Below, one piece after another: positions 48,151-55,844 of a stretch of DNA of 64,000 nt. The stretch is taken from assembly GCF_900102035.1 (NCBI RefSeq), contig NZ_LT629689.1:558001-622000 (forward strand), given 5' to 3'. Position 1 is the first letter of the stretch. Every line of letters starts with the position of its first letter. The notes below the pieces were generated by a model. It was not told the DNA's origin and did not search any database. It saw only the letters and a program-made list of their open reading frames with translations. The DNA comes from Pseudomonas extremaustralis. GTDB lineage: Bacteria > Pseudomonadota > Gammaproteobacteria > Pseudomonadales > Pseudomonadaceae. The translations under genes and the position numbers were made by a program.

Positions 48151-49329
48151 TCACGCTTGCTTCCTCTTCAAAATTGTCAGGACCGGTCCGCGAGAATCGG
48201 TTGCTGATACCATGTTCGCAGCTTCAATCAAATGCCCAAGCTCTGCGCCCGAGTAGTGACTGGTGATGCTGCCGTTCTTGTGCCCCAGTAGGGCCTTTCG
48301 ATCTTCCTCGGTTACGCCTGCTGCACGCAGCCGGCGGCCAAACGTGTGCTTGAGGTCATGGATCCTGATGGATGCATACCCGGGGTGAGCGGGGCGAAGG
48401 TTTTCCTCCTGCCAGAGTTTCGCCGCTCTCGCCCGCGCCTTCTTCCAGGCTGAGTCGTTCATGCGGTGCATCGCGGTGCCGTTGTATGGGAAAACCCACT
48501 CCTTGCTGATGCCGCGCTGCTTCTCAATGATCGACCTGGCCACGCTGTTCAGCACCACCAGCCTCTCATCACCGTTCTTCACGCCTGAGCGTTCGTGCCT
48601 TCCCCCAAAGTCGGCTGGTATCAGAAATACGCTGGTGCCCAGTTCCGGTACCGCGATTTCCCAATCCCACCTCAGTTTGCAGACCTCCTGCTCCCGCGTA
48701 CCGGTGTTCACCTTGAACAGCGCCATCGTTTGCAGGTGCGCCGGCAACTCCCCGAAAAGAATCGACTGCTCCGGCCATGACATTGGGTACGGCTTGCGGC
48801 TCGACTTCTTCTCTTCCAGCTTCGTGAGCATCGGCACGCTATCCAGCCACGGCCTGCGCTCATCGTCTCGCCACTTCCTGGCACACAACGACAAAACCCG
48901 AACCACACGCTCGATCGAGATATTCACCGTCCTGTTGCTGACTCCCTTCTTTACCTTCCCGTCTTCCAGCTTCTTTGTCGCCAGCCTGTCCTTGATGAAT
49001 GGCGCCAGGGCCTGATCATCAATGTGGGTCAGCGGAATATCGCCAATGAACGGGTCCAACTGGCCCAGGTGGTGAGCTGAAAGCTTAAACGATGGCTGGT
49101 CCTTGATCTCCAGAAGGAACTTCATCGCAGCATCCCGCCACGTCCTCACTTCCCTGACACCATAAACCTTCTGTTGCCGGATCTGCTCCAGCCGGAAGAT
49201 CAGGTACTGCTCTGCTTCTTGTCGGTCAGTTGTGCCAGTAGATTCGTAAAGTCTTTCGCCGTTGATCTTCTTGTCGATATGCCAGATACCTTTCCTTTGG
49301 GAGAGGCCTGTGATCGATTTTCGCGCCAT
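48151..49329 (-). CDS. Prophage tyrosine integrase
   Basis: 392 residues. An N-terminal arm-binding domain (GLSQRKGIWHIDKKINGERL) is followed by a core-binding domain and a catalytic domain with Arg in NTGTREQEVCKLRW, box II HDLKHTFGRRLRAAGV, His in LLGHKNGSIT and the Tyr in SHYSGAEL. The second catalytic Arg of HxxR is replaced by Lys (HDLK), as also seen in other phage integrases. It lies next to tRNA-Pro, its likely target. Confidence 0.93.
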   Translation of the reverse strand: MARKSITGLSQRKGIWHIDKKINGERLYESTGTTDRQEAEQYLIFRLEQIRQQKVYGVREVRTWRDAAMKFLLEIKDQPSFKLSAHHLGQLDPFIGDIPLTHIDDQALAPFIKDRLATKKLEDGKVKKGVSNRTVNISIERVVRVLSLCARKWRDDERRPWLDSVPMLTKLEEKKSSRKPYPMSWPEQSILFGELPAHLQTMALFKVNTGTREQEVCKLRWDWEIAVPELGTSVFLIPADFGGRHERSGVKNGDERLVVLNSVARSIIEKQRGISKEWVFPYNGTAMHRMNDSAWKKARARAAKLWQEENLRPAHPGYASIRIHDLKHTFGRRLRAAGVTEEDRKALLGHKNGSITSHYSGAELGHLIEAANMVSATDSRGPVLTILKRKQA

Positions 49330-49586
49330 GATTTATCTCCCTTCTGGCGCTCGCTGCGGGGCGATTGTTGCTCCGTTGCGCCTTTTTTATCAATCGCCTT
49401 GGCCTCGACGTATGCCGTGGCCCAGTCGTCCAGTTCTTGCCGATCGAACCCGACGCCACGCCCGCCGATTGGGAACTCGCTGACGAAGGGTCTGACGGTC
49501 TCGTCGAAGATTGCCCGGCACATGCCCAGATAACCCGGAGCCTCTTTGGCTCGAATGAAGCGCGGGATCAGCTGTTGAGCGCCCAT
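49200..49586 (-). CDS. AlpA-like excisionase/DNA-binding protein
   Basis: 128 residues. The N-terminal part (IPRFIRAKEAPGYLGMCRAI ... VRPFVSEFPIGGRGVGFDRQ, then ELDDWATAY) is the MerR-like helix-turn-helix of AlpA/Xis proteins; the C-terminal half is polar and disordered. It overlaps the integrase start by 130 bases in another frame. It probably controls excision. Start has AGGAAGG before the ATG. Confidence 0.78.
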   Translation of the reverse strand: MGAQQLIPRFIRAKEAPGYLGMCRAIFDETVRPFVSEFPIGGRGVGFDRQELDDWATAYVEAKAIDKKGATEQQSPRSERQKGDKSWRENRSQASPKGKVSGISTRRSTAKDFTNLLAQLTDKKQSST

Positions 49587-49668
49587 ACCTTCCTCCTGCC
49601 GCCCATGCTGGGAAGCGTCTTAATGATGTTCATGGTGAAGATTTACTCTGCGTGCGACGGCAGAATGT

Positions 49669-49824
49669 TCAGTGGATAGTCGCGCTGTCGTGCCCTACGG
49701 CGATCTGGCGTGCCTGCTGTTCGGTGCGGAAGGACATGTGCTGCCTGATGCCGCTGCAGTCCGCGATGACCCACCAATAACCGCCAAAGCGGTGTGGGCC
49801 TTTGATGATTTTGGTGATGGTCAT
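49669..49824 (-). CDS. Small phage protein, 51 residues
   Basis: MTITKIIKGPHRFGGYWWVI, then ADCSGIRQHMSFRTEQQARQ and IAVGHDSATIH. AAGGA lies about seven bases before the ATG. A compact beta-rich protein. It fills the gap between the excisionase-like gene and the 133-residue gene on the same strand. No family is recognised. Confidence 0.65.
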   Translation of the reverse strand: MTITKIIKGPHRFGGYWWVIADCSGIRQHMSFRTEQQARQIAVGHDSATIH

Positions 49825-49870
49825 GTGGCGTCCTTGCCGCGCAGGGCGGCAGAAGGTGGGTTAGGGTGGG

Positions 49871-50272
49871 TTATGCCGACCGGCGTCCGCTCTCTTTCTG
49901 GCGCTCTACGTCGATCTGCTCGTAGAGGGCGTCGACTCTTTTGCTTTTCCTATCGATGGCCTGTGAGCGCTTGATGTGGTCCGACATGGCCTTGTCGTAA
50001 GGCTCAATTTGCTTGAGAAGTTGAAGCTTCTCTTCTGGGTCCCTCGACTCATTGAATCGGTTCGCAAGTCGGTCGCGAGCCTTGAAATCCACCCCATCGA
50101 GCGCGCGGTTTTCCTTTTGCATCTCGTCTAGAACTTCGGCGGACTGCCGTTCCCAGCGCAGATACAAAACGTCGCTTCGCTTGGGGCGGAAGAAGTGCAG
50201 GTTTCTGATCCAGGCAACCAGTTCATCCTTCGTCATTTCATCGAGGACATCTTTCGAGGACGAATTTTTCAT
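49871..50272 (-). CDS. Hypothetical prophage protein, charged helical
   Basis: 133 residues from ATG 50272 (MKNSSSKDVLDEMTKDELVA). Strongly helical and charged, with a long coiled-coil-like stretch (ESRDPEEKLQLLKQIEPYDK ... ALYEQIDVERQKE). Longer starts upstream lack a ribosome-binding site. Function unknown; leftward early operon. Confidence 0.65.
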   Translation of the reverse strand: MKNSSSKDVLDEMTKDELVAWIRNLHFFRPKRSDVLYLRWERQSAEVLDEMQKENRALDGVDFKARDRLANRFNESRDPEEKLQLLKQIEPYDKAMSDHIKRSQAIDRKSKRVDALYEQIDVERQKESGRRSA

Positions 50273-50323
50273 GCAGGAATACCTCGCCCGCCGCTCACCG
50301 GCAGGCATGTAGGGGGATTGGGG

Positions 50324-50641
50324 TTAGGCTGTTGCTTTGGCGATATCGGCGGCTGCCCGGACGATTGCTCGGCGCGTGCCGAAATCGTCCATCGCTTCAA
50401 TGATCATCACGCCATGTCGCGAGTGCTCCGCGCCAACTGAGTCGTGGTCCTCCATGAAGACGATGCAGATCCCGAGCCTGATTGCCAGCCGCAGGGCGTC
50501 GCCATCGTCATCCAGCGGTCGCCACAGTCGATAGCTTTCTCTATCGCCGATTCGAAGGCAGTTCCGCGCCGATTCAAAACAGAGAACAGGGCCGATTCCT
50601 GCCGCCTTTGCTGCCAATTCAAGAATCTGTTGGTCGTTCAT
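50324..50641 (-). CDS. Hypothetical prophage protein
   Basis: 105 residues (MNDQQILELAAKAAGIGPVL). Alternation of strands and helices (SYRLWRPLDDDGDALRLAIR, then an IVRAAADIAKA helix) resembles small phage proteins that are predicted to have an ABA-sandwich. Start overlaps the 18-residue reading frame by ATGA. Confidence 0.65.
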   Translation of the reverse strand: MNDQQILELAAKAAGIGPVLCFESARNCLRIGDRESYRLWRPLDDDGDALRLAIRLGICIVFMEDHDSVGAEHSRHGVMIIEAMDDFGTRRAIVRAAADIAKATA

Positions 50642-50694
50642 GGCCTGGGCCCCTTGTAGATGAAGACGTAGGCGAACCAGAGGGTGGCGATCAT
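50638..50694 (-). CDS. Tiny coupled reading frame, 18 residues, hydrophobic
   Basis: MIATLWFAYVFIYKGPRP. Its ATG overlaps the stop of the 233-residue gene and its stop overlaps the start of the 105-residue gene, both as ATGA. Either a micro-membrane protein or a spacer frame that passes ribosomes along the chain. Confidence 0.45.
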   Translation of the reverse strand: MIATLWFAYVFIYKGPRP

Positions 50695-51392
50695 GGCGTC
50701 ACCCGCTTGAACTCGACCACCCAGACCCATGGGTTGGCGTTCCAATCGCCGCCGGTGGAAGTCCAAAGATCAGCGAAGTCCTTTCGTGCGTCCTCGATAG
50801 CCTGCTGAGGCGCATCTAACCACCATTGACCTCCCCACATTGCTTCACCGCGGGTGCTCACGCCTTCAGCGGTTACCTGTTCTGGCGTGATGTCCTGCAA
50901 CCGCTCGACGCGCACGTCGGTGATCTCCAGCAGGATGCGGCTGGCCCATCTCGGCATGTGGATGCTTGGACGCCATGCGCCGTCATACTCCATAGCTTCA
51001 GTATCTGGCTTCCATTCCGCTTTCGCTGGGATCTGGTTCAGGCCGTAGTCGCCCGGCGGACAGCTTGCCCGGTAGATCCGTGCCGCACCTCGCTCATCGC
51101 CTTTGACCAAGTTGTCTTGCCAGTCGATACAGCAGCCGTCCTCGTTACCGAGCAAGGCGAAGGTCTCGCGCACCCACAGCCGGTCGCCCGCCCGACCATA
51201 CGGGCACTCCGGATTAGGCTTTGTCACATCGGGGTTGCGAATGAACGGCTGGCCCAGGCCATAGCTGCCGATATCGGCTTTCGAGTGGGGCTGACACTTC
51301 ACCTCGCGCCGCGTGACCGTCTTCCGGCCTTCCAGGATGGCGCGCACCATCGGCGCCGAGAATAGGATCGGGCGTTCCTTTATTTCAGACAT
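50691..51392 (-). CDS. ASCH/PUA-like prophage protein
   Basis: 233 residues. The start KERPILFSAPMVRAILEGRKTVTRR and the later GDRLWVRETFAL and PSIHMPRWASRILLEITDVR match the ASCH-type RNA-binding proteins common in phage early operons. GDWNANPWVWVVEFKRV closes the beta barrel. The role in phage biology is unknown. It starts the ATGA-coupled chain. Confidence 0.72.
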   Translation of the reverse strand: MSEIKERPILFSAPMVRAILEGRKTVTRREVKCQPHSKADIGSYGLGQPFIRNPDVTKPNPECPYGRAGDRLWVRETFALLGNEDGCCIDWQDNLVKGDERGAARIYRASCPPGDYGLNQIPAKAEWKPDTEAMEYDGAWRPSIHMPRWASRILLEITDVRVERLQDITPEQVTAEGVSTRGEAMWGGQWWLDAPQQAIEDARKDFADLWTSTGGDWNANPWVWVVEFKRVTP

Positions 51393-51436
51393 GTGTCGTC
51401 CTTGCCGCTATAGCGGCTGACTTTGAAGGGGGGGGG

Positions 51437-51973
51437 TTACAGATTTTGCGGGGTTACACGGGTGATCGTGAATCCACGGTGCGTGTTGCGCTGGCCCTTA
51501 AGGCAGGAGGTGACAGTCGAAGGGTTCATCCCAGCGGCGATCAGGTCTTGCCGGCCTCGCAGCATCAGGCCGAATCCCGACTTCTCCGCCTGAATCCAGC
51601 CTTTTGATCTTCTGGCATTCAAGTCTTTGCCGTACACGATCAGGCCGGTATCAATGGCGTGCCTGACGTTATCGCTGATGGAGCACCACTCAAGGTTGGT
51701 CAGGCGATTGTCGGATTTTATTCCGTTTCGGTGATTAACATGGGGCAGCAAGGAATGTCCAAGGAATGCCAGGGCAACTGCCCGATGGACTCGCATGTCT
51801 TTACCCGCCAGGATCACAGATAGGTAGCCATCCTTGTCGCGCTTTTTGGTCATCAGCCTTGGATCTCGCCACTTCCCGAGATAATCATAGCGGCCTGCTG
51901 ACCTAACATTTCCGGCGTCACTCACCTCATAGCGTTCGTGGCCGGGCAGCACCTTCCATATTTCTTCGGGCAT
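51437..51973 (-). CDS. HNH endonuclease with NUMOD4 domain
   Basis: 178 residues from ATG 51973. An N-terminal NUMOD4 motif (PEEIWKVLPGHERYEVSDAG) is followed by the HNH core (LPHVNHRNGIKSDNRLTNLE, with the WCSISDNVRHA tail) and a C-terminal DNA-binding part with an intron-nuclease-type helix-turn-helix. Free-standing homing endonucleases of this type move between phages. It is flanked by small gaps and not coupled to its neighbours, which suits an inserted gene. Confidence 0.88.
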   Translation of the reverse strand: MPEEIWKVLPGHERYEVSDAGNVRSAGRYDYLGKWRDPRLMTKKRDKDGYLSVILAGKDMRVHRAVALAFLGHSLLPHVNHRNGIKSDNRLTNLEWCSISDNVRHAIDTGLIVYGKDLNARRSKGWIQAEKSGFGLMLRGRQDLIAAGMNPSTVTSCLKGQRNTHRGFTITRVTPQNL

Positions 51974-52026
51974 GGTATCTCCATGGCCGCGAATGCGGCT
52001 TTTGTCAAAAGAGTACGGGTGTACTC

Positions 52027-52533
52027 CTATCGGGATTTGAGTAACTCGCGCAACTGAGCGTCGGCGGCTTGCATGTCGGCCATCGAGCGAAACCCGATGT
52101 TGATGGCGTACTTTCCGCCGCCGGATTCGGTCGTGTAGAAACCAGTGTTGAGCACGTCCACCGCTACCGGCTCGGGCTGCTCGGCGCCGAACTCGAGATA
52201 AGCAAACCACAGGCCCTGCACATACTCGTCGGCGTAACCGGTGCAATCATCGCCACGGGCCAGGGATCGACCATCGAGGAAGCCGAAGACCGGGTGCTTG
52301 GTTGCCATCACCCATTTCTGAAAACGCTCGCGCTTACCTTCAACTTGCGATTTTGCGCAAGGTGCCGATTCAGCATCCAGCAGGGCGCGCAGCTCTTCCC
52401 GAACCAAGTCGCTGTCAGCCTTGGACGGAGGAACCTGCATAGGTGCATGCTGGTCGAGGTGATGAGTTAGAGCCTCAATAGCGTGCTCAATAAGCTCACG
52501 CGATACGCCGTAAATCGTTTGATTGATGGTCAT
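52027..52533 (-). CDS. Hypothetical prophage protein
   Basis: 168 residues (MTINQTIYGVSRELIEHAIE). An N-terminal helical part with HHLDQHAPMQVPPSKADSDL is followed by FQKWVMATKHPVFGFLDGRS and a polar C-terminus. No family is recognised. Its start overlaps the upstream gene's stop by four bases. Confidence 0.68.
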   Translation of the reverse strand: MTINQTIYGVSRELIEHAIEALTHHLDQHAPMQVPPSKADSDLVREELRALLDAESAPCAKSQVEGKRERFQKWVMATKHPVFGFLDGRSLARGDDCTGYADEYVQGLWFAYLEFGAEQPEPVAVDVLNTGFYTTESGGGKYAINIGFRSMADMQAADAQLRELLKSR

Positions 52534-52730
52534 GGCAATTCGTCTCCGACGATCATTTTGCAGGGGCCCAGGCGTACAGCCTTGAGTTCAGCCCGCAAAT
52601 CATCTATCTCCTGATCGGCAGCGGTCAGGCGCTGTTGCAGGGCGTCACGCTCTTTGATCGCGAGCGCGTGTTTGCCGCGCCAGTGCAGCACTGCGTCCAG
52701 TTCTTCAACCGTTTGAATTGGCTTGCTCAT
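52530..52730 (-). CDS. Small coiled-coil prophage protein
   Basis: 66 residues with a coiled coil (about 25-50, RDALQQRLTAADQEIDDLRA). ATGA-coupled to the 168-residue gene, ten bases after the cupin-like gene. Function unknown. Confidence 0.65.
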   Translation of the reverse strand: MSKPIQTVEELDAVLHWRGKHALAIKERDALQQRLTAADQEIDDLRAELKAVRLGPCKMIVGDELP

Positions 52731-52740
52731 GCTCAGAACC

Positions 52741-53319
52741 TCAATTGTCTGTGCCTGTGTAGGTGCGCCAAGGCACCTTCACTCCGTTGACCAGAAAGCC
52801 CCAGTCACCGCGCCACTTGCTGGTGATGAACAGGGTGTAGACGCCGCCGGGGGAAATCTGGCAGATGCGGTGGTACTCGCCGTGCCGCAGTCGGGCAGTG
52901 TCACCAGCCTGGCGATGGATGTATTCCGTGGCCTGGGCCGAGCTGCTGTAGCCGAGCGCCGCAAGCTCCTGATCGAAGCCCTCTATCAAGCGCTGTTCCG
53001 TGTACCAGCCGCGCAGGATAATCGTGCGCGCATTCCACGGATGGTCATGCAGATCCCGGTCTTCGTCGTGCCGCATGATGTGGTGCACGCGGAACGACCA
53101 TGGGCACCACCACAGCGCGGGCTTGTGGGTTTCGCGGGAGTAGGGGTTGAACAGCCACCAGCGGCCCATGTACATCTCGGCGCCGTCGGCGGACATGATG
53201 TGCAGGTACGGTGTGCGCTTGGCGCGGGTGATGAGCCAGGCGGCGACCGCCGGGCGCGCAAGCAGCTTGGCGACGATGCGCCAGAACAAGTTGATCACGG
53301 GGAGTCCTTGCCGGGCCAT
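52741..53319 (-). CDS. Cupin-like prophage protein
   Basis: 192 residues. The metal-type motif HHIMRHDEDRDLHDHPWN (about 80-97), followed by RTIILRGWY and YHRICQISPGGVYTLFI, reads as a cupin double-stranded beta helix. Basic aromatic N-terminus. Enzymatic activity is unknown. GGAC before the ATG is weak. Confidence 0.65.
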   Translation of the reverse strand: MARQGLPVINLFWRIVAKLLARPAVAAWLITRAKRTPYLHIMSADGAEMYMGRWWLFNPYSRETHKPALWWCPWSFRVHHIMRHDEDRDLHDHPWNARTIILRGWYTEQRLIEGFDQELAALGYSSSAQATEYIHRQAGDTARLRHGEYHRICQISPGGVYTLFITSKWRGDWGFLVNGVKVPWRTYTGTDN

Positions 53320-53342
53320 GCCCGGGCGGTGGAGTGGGGTAA

Positions 53343-53711
53343 TTAGAGCGAAACTTCGCCGGTATCGATCTTGCGAAGCTCCATCACTTCTATTCGGTTG
53401 GTGCCGTCAGTGATCACCCAGCACGGCAGTTCAAGGTTGCGGAAGGTGCCGTGGTAGTTTCGGTAGGCGCCGAGCGCTGCCTTGCGGAAACAATCAGCTG
53501 CTACCTTTCCGATAGGCGTTGGCTGCCCCCCCCCTAGCAGACAGAGCTCGAACACAACAGCATTTTGAATTCGCTTTGCCGCCGCGCGGATGGTGTTCGG
53601 TGCCAGATGAAAATCCTTGGCGACCTCAACAACGTGCTTGTAGAGGAGGGCGTCGTGGATTTTTTGGTCGCGCTCGCCGTTACGCAGGCCAGCGTAGATG
53701 ACTGCTTGCAT
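53343..53711 (-). CDS. Hypothetical prophage protein, HTH-like N-terminus
   Basis: 122 residues. HVVEVAKDFHLAPNTIRAAA (about 26-45) has a helix-turn-helix pattern, then a beta-rich domain (CWVITDGTNRIEVMELRKI). GGAGATAACCC precedes the ATG. Function unknown; possibly a regulator of the leftward operon. Confidence 0.65.
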   Translation of the reverse strand: MQAVIYAGLRNGERDQKIHDALLYKHVVEVAKDFHLAPNTIRAAAKRIQNAVVFELCLLGGGQPTPIGKVAADCFRKAALGAYRNYHGTFRNLELPCWVITDGTNRIEVMELRKIDTGEVSL

Positions 53712-53807
53712 GGGTTATCTCCAAGCGTGCGCCTGCCTCGCCGGCTGGCGTGATTCGTTGATGGGGTATTACGGGTGACCGGCATGGAGCCGGATTAAGG
53801 AGAAGTT

Positions 53808-53864
53808 ATGAAACCGCAGTGGATCGACCATGGACCAACATCCTCACCATCGAAAGCGGAATAG
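53808..53864 (+). CDS. Plus-strand micro-ORF (18 residues)
   Basis: MKPQWIDHGPTSSPSKAE, preceded by AAGGAGAAGTT. Lies 17 bases before the strong ribosome-binding site of the 59-residue gene. Could be a leader. Confidence 0.35.
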   Translation: MKPQWIDHGPTSSPSKAE

Positions 53865-53881
53865 GAAAAGGCAAGGAGGTG

Positions 53882-54061
53882 ATGGCTCAGCCAACCTGGG
53901 GCGCAGACAACGACCCCATACCTATCTCGGTTTATGTGACCGTGAATGACGATGGCGACAGAGTTATCGGCACGATCAATGGGCCTTTCGAAAGCGTCAA
54001 GCATGCTGAAAGGCTGGCACTTGAGAAAGCGTCAGCTTGGTATGAGCGTGGTAACGGCTGA
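53882..54061 (+). CDS. Plus-strand small protein inside the leftward operon
   Basis: 59 residues (MAQPTWGADNDPIPISVYVT, then VNDDGDRVIGTINGPFESVK and HAERLALEKASAWYERGNG). A near-perfect ribosome-binding site AAGGAGGTG abuts the ATG at 53882. It is the only plus-strand gene between 48 and 61 kb, on the strand opposite to all its neighbours, so it needs its own promoter. No family is recognised. Confidence 0.6.
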   Translation: MAQPTWGADNDPIPISVYVTVNDDGDRVIGTINGPFESVKHAERLALEKASAWYERGNG

Positions 54062-54067
54062 TAGGCG

Positions 54068-54628
54068 TTAGGCTGCTTGTCGCTGCCCCAGGACTGTCTG
54101 CCGTGCCGTTTCAAACGCGCTGCCGAGGATCTCGGTGGCGCCCTCGATGTTCTCGTTTCCATCCTCAAGCCTGAGGCCGAGGTTCAGGTAAACGACCCCA
54201 TCCAGCTCGAAGAACACGCCGCCGAACATCCACAGCGCGCCGGGGTTCAGGCCGATCGCCTCCCAGGCCTCGTCCATGTCGATACTGGCGGGGCAATGCT
54301 CCTTCCACAGCGTGACCAAGCGCTCGTGCTCGACGACCTGCGCGGCGCGATCTTCTTTCGAGGTGCCTTTCGCTGGCTTGGCGCTGGAGCGAAGCGCGCG
54401 GTAGCCATATTGGTCGGGGCGACACCAATGCACGTCAAGATCACGGCTTGCACTGAGTTTCACTCCGCCGACATAGCTGCGGCTGCCTGAGCGCATCGGA
54501 GATGTTTCTCCGCCGAACACCTGGCCCAGCTTGGCGCGCTGTGTATTCCAGGCTGAGCGCTTGGCATCCCAGGCGATGACGGCGGCAACCACAGCCGGGG
54601 CGGTGGTCTTGTACATGTAGTTGCTCAT
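54068..54628 (-). CDS. Hypothetical prophage protein
   Basis: 186 residues (MSNYMYKTTAPAVVAAVIAW). SRDLDVHWCRPDQYGYRALR and WEAIGLNPGALWMFGGVFFE are distinctive but not recognised. GGAGATAATCC lies before the ATG. Function unknown. Confidence 0.68.
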   Translation of the reverse strand: MSNYMYKTTAPAVVAAVIAWDAKRSAWNTQRAKLGQVFGGETSPMRSGSRSYVGGVKLSASRDLDVHWCRPDQYGYRALRSSAKPAKGTSKEDRAAQVVEHERLVTLWKEHCPASIDMDEAWEAIGLNPGALWMFGGVFFELDGVVYLNLGLRLEDGNENIEGATEILGSAFETARQTVLGQRQAA

Positions 54629-54686
54629 GGATTATCTCCAGTCAGGCGCCGCCCTCCGCGTTACCGGATGCAGCGAGTAGGGTGGG

Positions 54687-55172
54687 TTATTCGTCGCCGT
54701 CGTCTTCGGCGTTCATTTGGAGCGATTCGGCGAAGCCCGCTTGCCGTAATTTGCGCGCCACGTTTTCTGTTATCTCGTAGCCGTGGGGCTTAATTTCGAA
54801 TAGAGGGGCGGACTTCTCCGCGCCCAGTGAGTGGGCATATGCGATCAGTCGCCAGATGGTTATTCGGTCTTTCGTCTCACCCAGTTCAGCGGTGAGCGCT
54901 GCCAGCCGGTCACGCATTCCCTGGCGGAAGTAGTGACGGATGATGTCGGACGGCCCTTTTACCTTGGGTGCTGCTGGCGGCAGATCTTCTGCCTTGGCGT
55001 TGCGCACCAGCAGTTGCACTGCCTCGCCGACTTCCTTGATCTCACGCCAGAGCATCAGCTCGTCGAGCATCTGCCGGGTGCCATACGGGACCGTGTGCCG
55101 CAATTCCTGCTCGCCCAGCTCCTTCCGCTTCTCGGCCAGCCTGGCTGTTCGTTCTTCCTGGGTCACAGCCAT
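54687..55172 (-). CDS. Hypothetical prophage protein
   Basis: 161 residues (MAVTQEERTARLAEKRKELG, helical). RHTVPYGTRQMLDELMLWRE resembles ribbon-helix-helix dimerisation segments; the C-terminal part has KPHGYEITENVARKLRQAGF. GAGGTAGG precedes the ATG. Confidence 0.68.
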   Translation of the reverse strand: MAVTQEERTARLAEKRKELGEQELRHTVPYGTRQMLDELMLWREIKEVGEAVQLLVRNAKAEDLPPAAPKVKGPSDIIRHYFRQGMRDRLAALTAELGETKDRITIWRLIAYAHSLGAEKSAPLFEIKPHGYEITENVARKLRQAGFAESLQMNAEDDGDE

Positions 55173-55241
55173 GGCCTACCTCTTCTATTCCGCTGGCCGG
55201 CAGTGCGAGCCAGGTTTGACGCTTGCGTTGCTGGACTCGAC

Positions 55242-55835
55242 TCACGCGGCGCATCGCTGGCCGCCTGCACGAGACTTCGGATAGTCGATCGAGTACTTTT
55301 CAAGGATTCGAGTCAGCGTGGTGCCGGTGATGTGCAGCTTCACGCACAGACGGCGACGGCTGATTCCAAGCTCTTTGAATGCATTGATCCGCTCAACCAA
55401 GGATGCTTCGCGCTCGGCGGCAGCCTTGATGAATCCGGGGCTGTTGTGCCCGCCGTGTGAGGACCGCTTGAACTTGAAGTCGAACTCTTTCGACATACTG
55501 AGCAGGGTTCGCCTGCCGATTCCGGTGATGTCGATCACTTCGCTCTGGGTGTGGTCTGGAGCAAGCTCCATCACCCATTCAACGCGCTTGCGTCGCTGCT
55601 CTTGCTGAATCTCCAGTGGAGTGGGCGGCGGCGGCGCGACCGGCTCAACTCGACGCCGAACAAACGGCTTCGGTGCCGGCGGCTCTTGGGGTACATATAC
55701 GACGGGTTTCGGTGGTGGGGGAGGTTCGATCTCTTCGATCTCGCCGCCGGCCGCCACAAACTCGGCGACCTGGGCCGCCAGCTCATTGGCTTTTGGCCGT
55801 AGTGCCTCGACCAGGCTGAGGTTGTTGCTGATCAT
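55242..55835 (-). CDS. Prophage protein with Pro-rich linker and HTH domains
   Basis: 197 residues. Helical N-terminus, Pro-rich linker (EEIEPPPPPKPVVYVPQEPP), then two helix-turn-helix-like segments (EVIDITGIGRRTLLSMSKEF and LGISRRRLCVKLHITGTTLT). Probably binds DNA. Location upstream of the exonuclease product in the operon gives no further clue. Confidence 0.68.
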   Translation of the reverse strand: MISNNLSLVEALRPKANELAAQVAEFVAAGGEIEEIEPPPPPKPVVYVPQEPPAPKPFVRRRVEPVAPPPPTPLEIQQEQRRKRVEWVMELAPDHTQSEVIDITGIGRRTLLSMSKEFDFKFKRSSHGGHNSPGFIKAAAEREASLVERINAFKELGISRRRLCVKLHITGTTLTRILEKYSIDYPKSRAGGQRCAA

Positions 55836-55844
55836 GATTCACCC

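Noticed and set aside
49672..49974. 100-codon plus-strand frame in the prophage
   Set aside because: It lies opposite the 51-residue minus-strand gene, which has a good ribosome-binding site and fits the operon direction.
50826..51365. 179-codon plus-strand frame opposite the ASCH-like gene
   Set aside because: The minus-strand product has recognisable motifs and coupled neighbours; the plus frame has none.
53819..53881. Longer start for the 59-residue plus-strand gene
   Set aside because: ATG 53882 has AAGGAGGTG immediately before it, while 53819 has no ribosome-binding site and lies inside the 18-codon frame.
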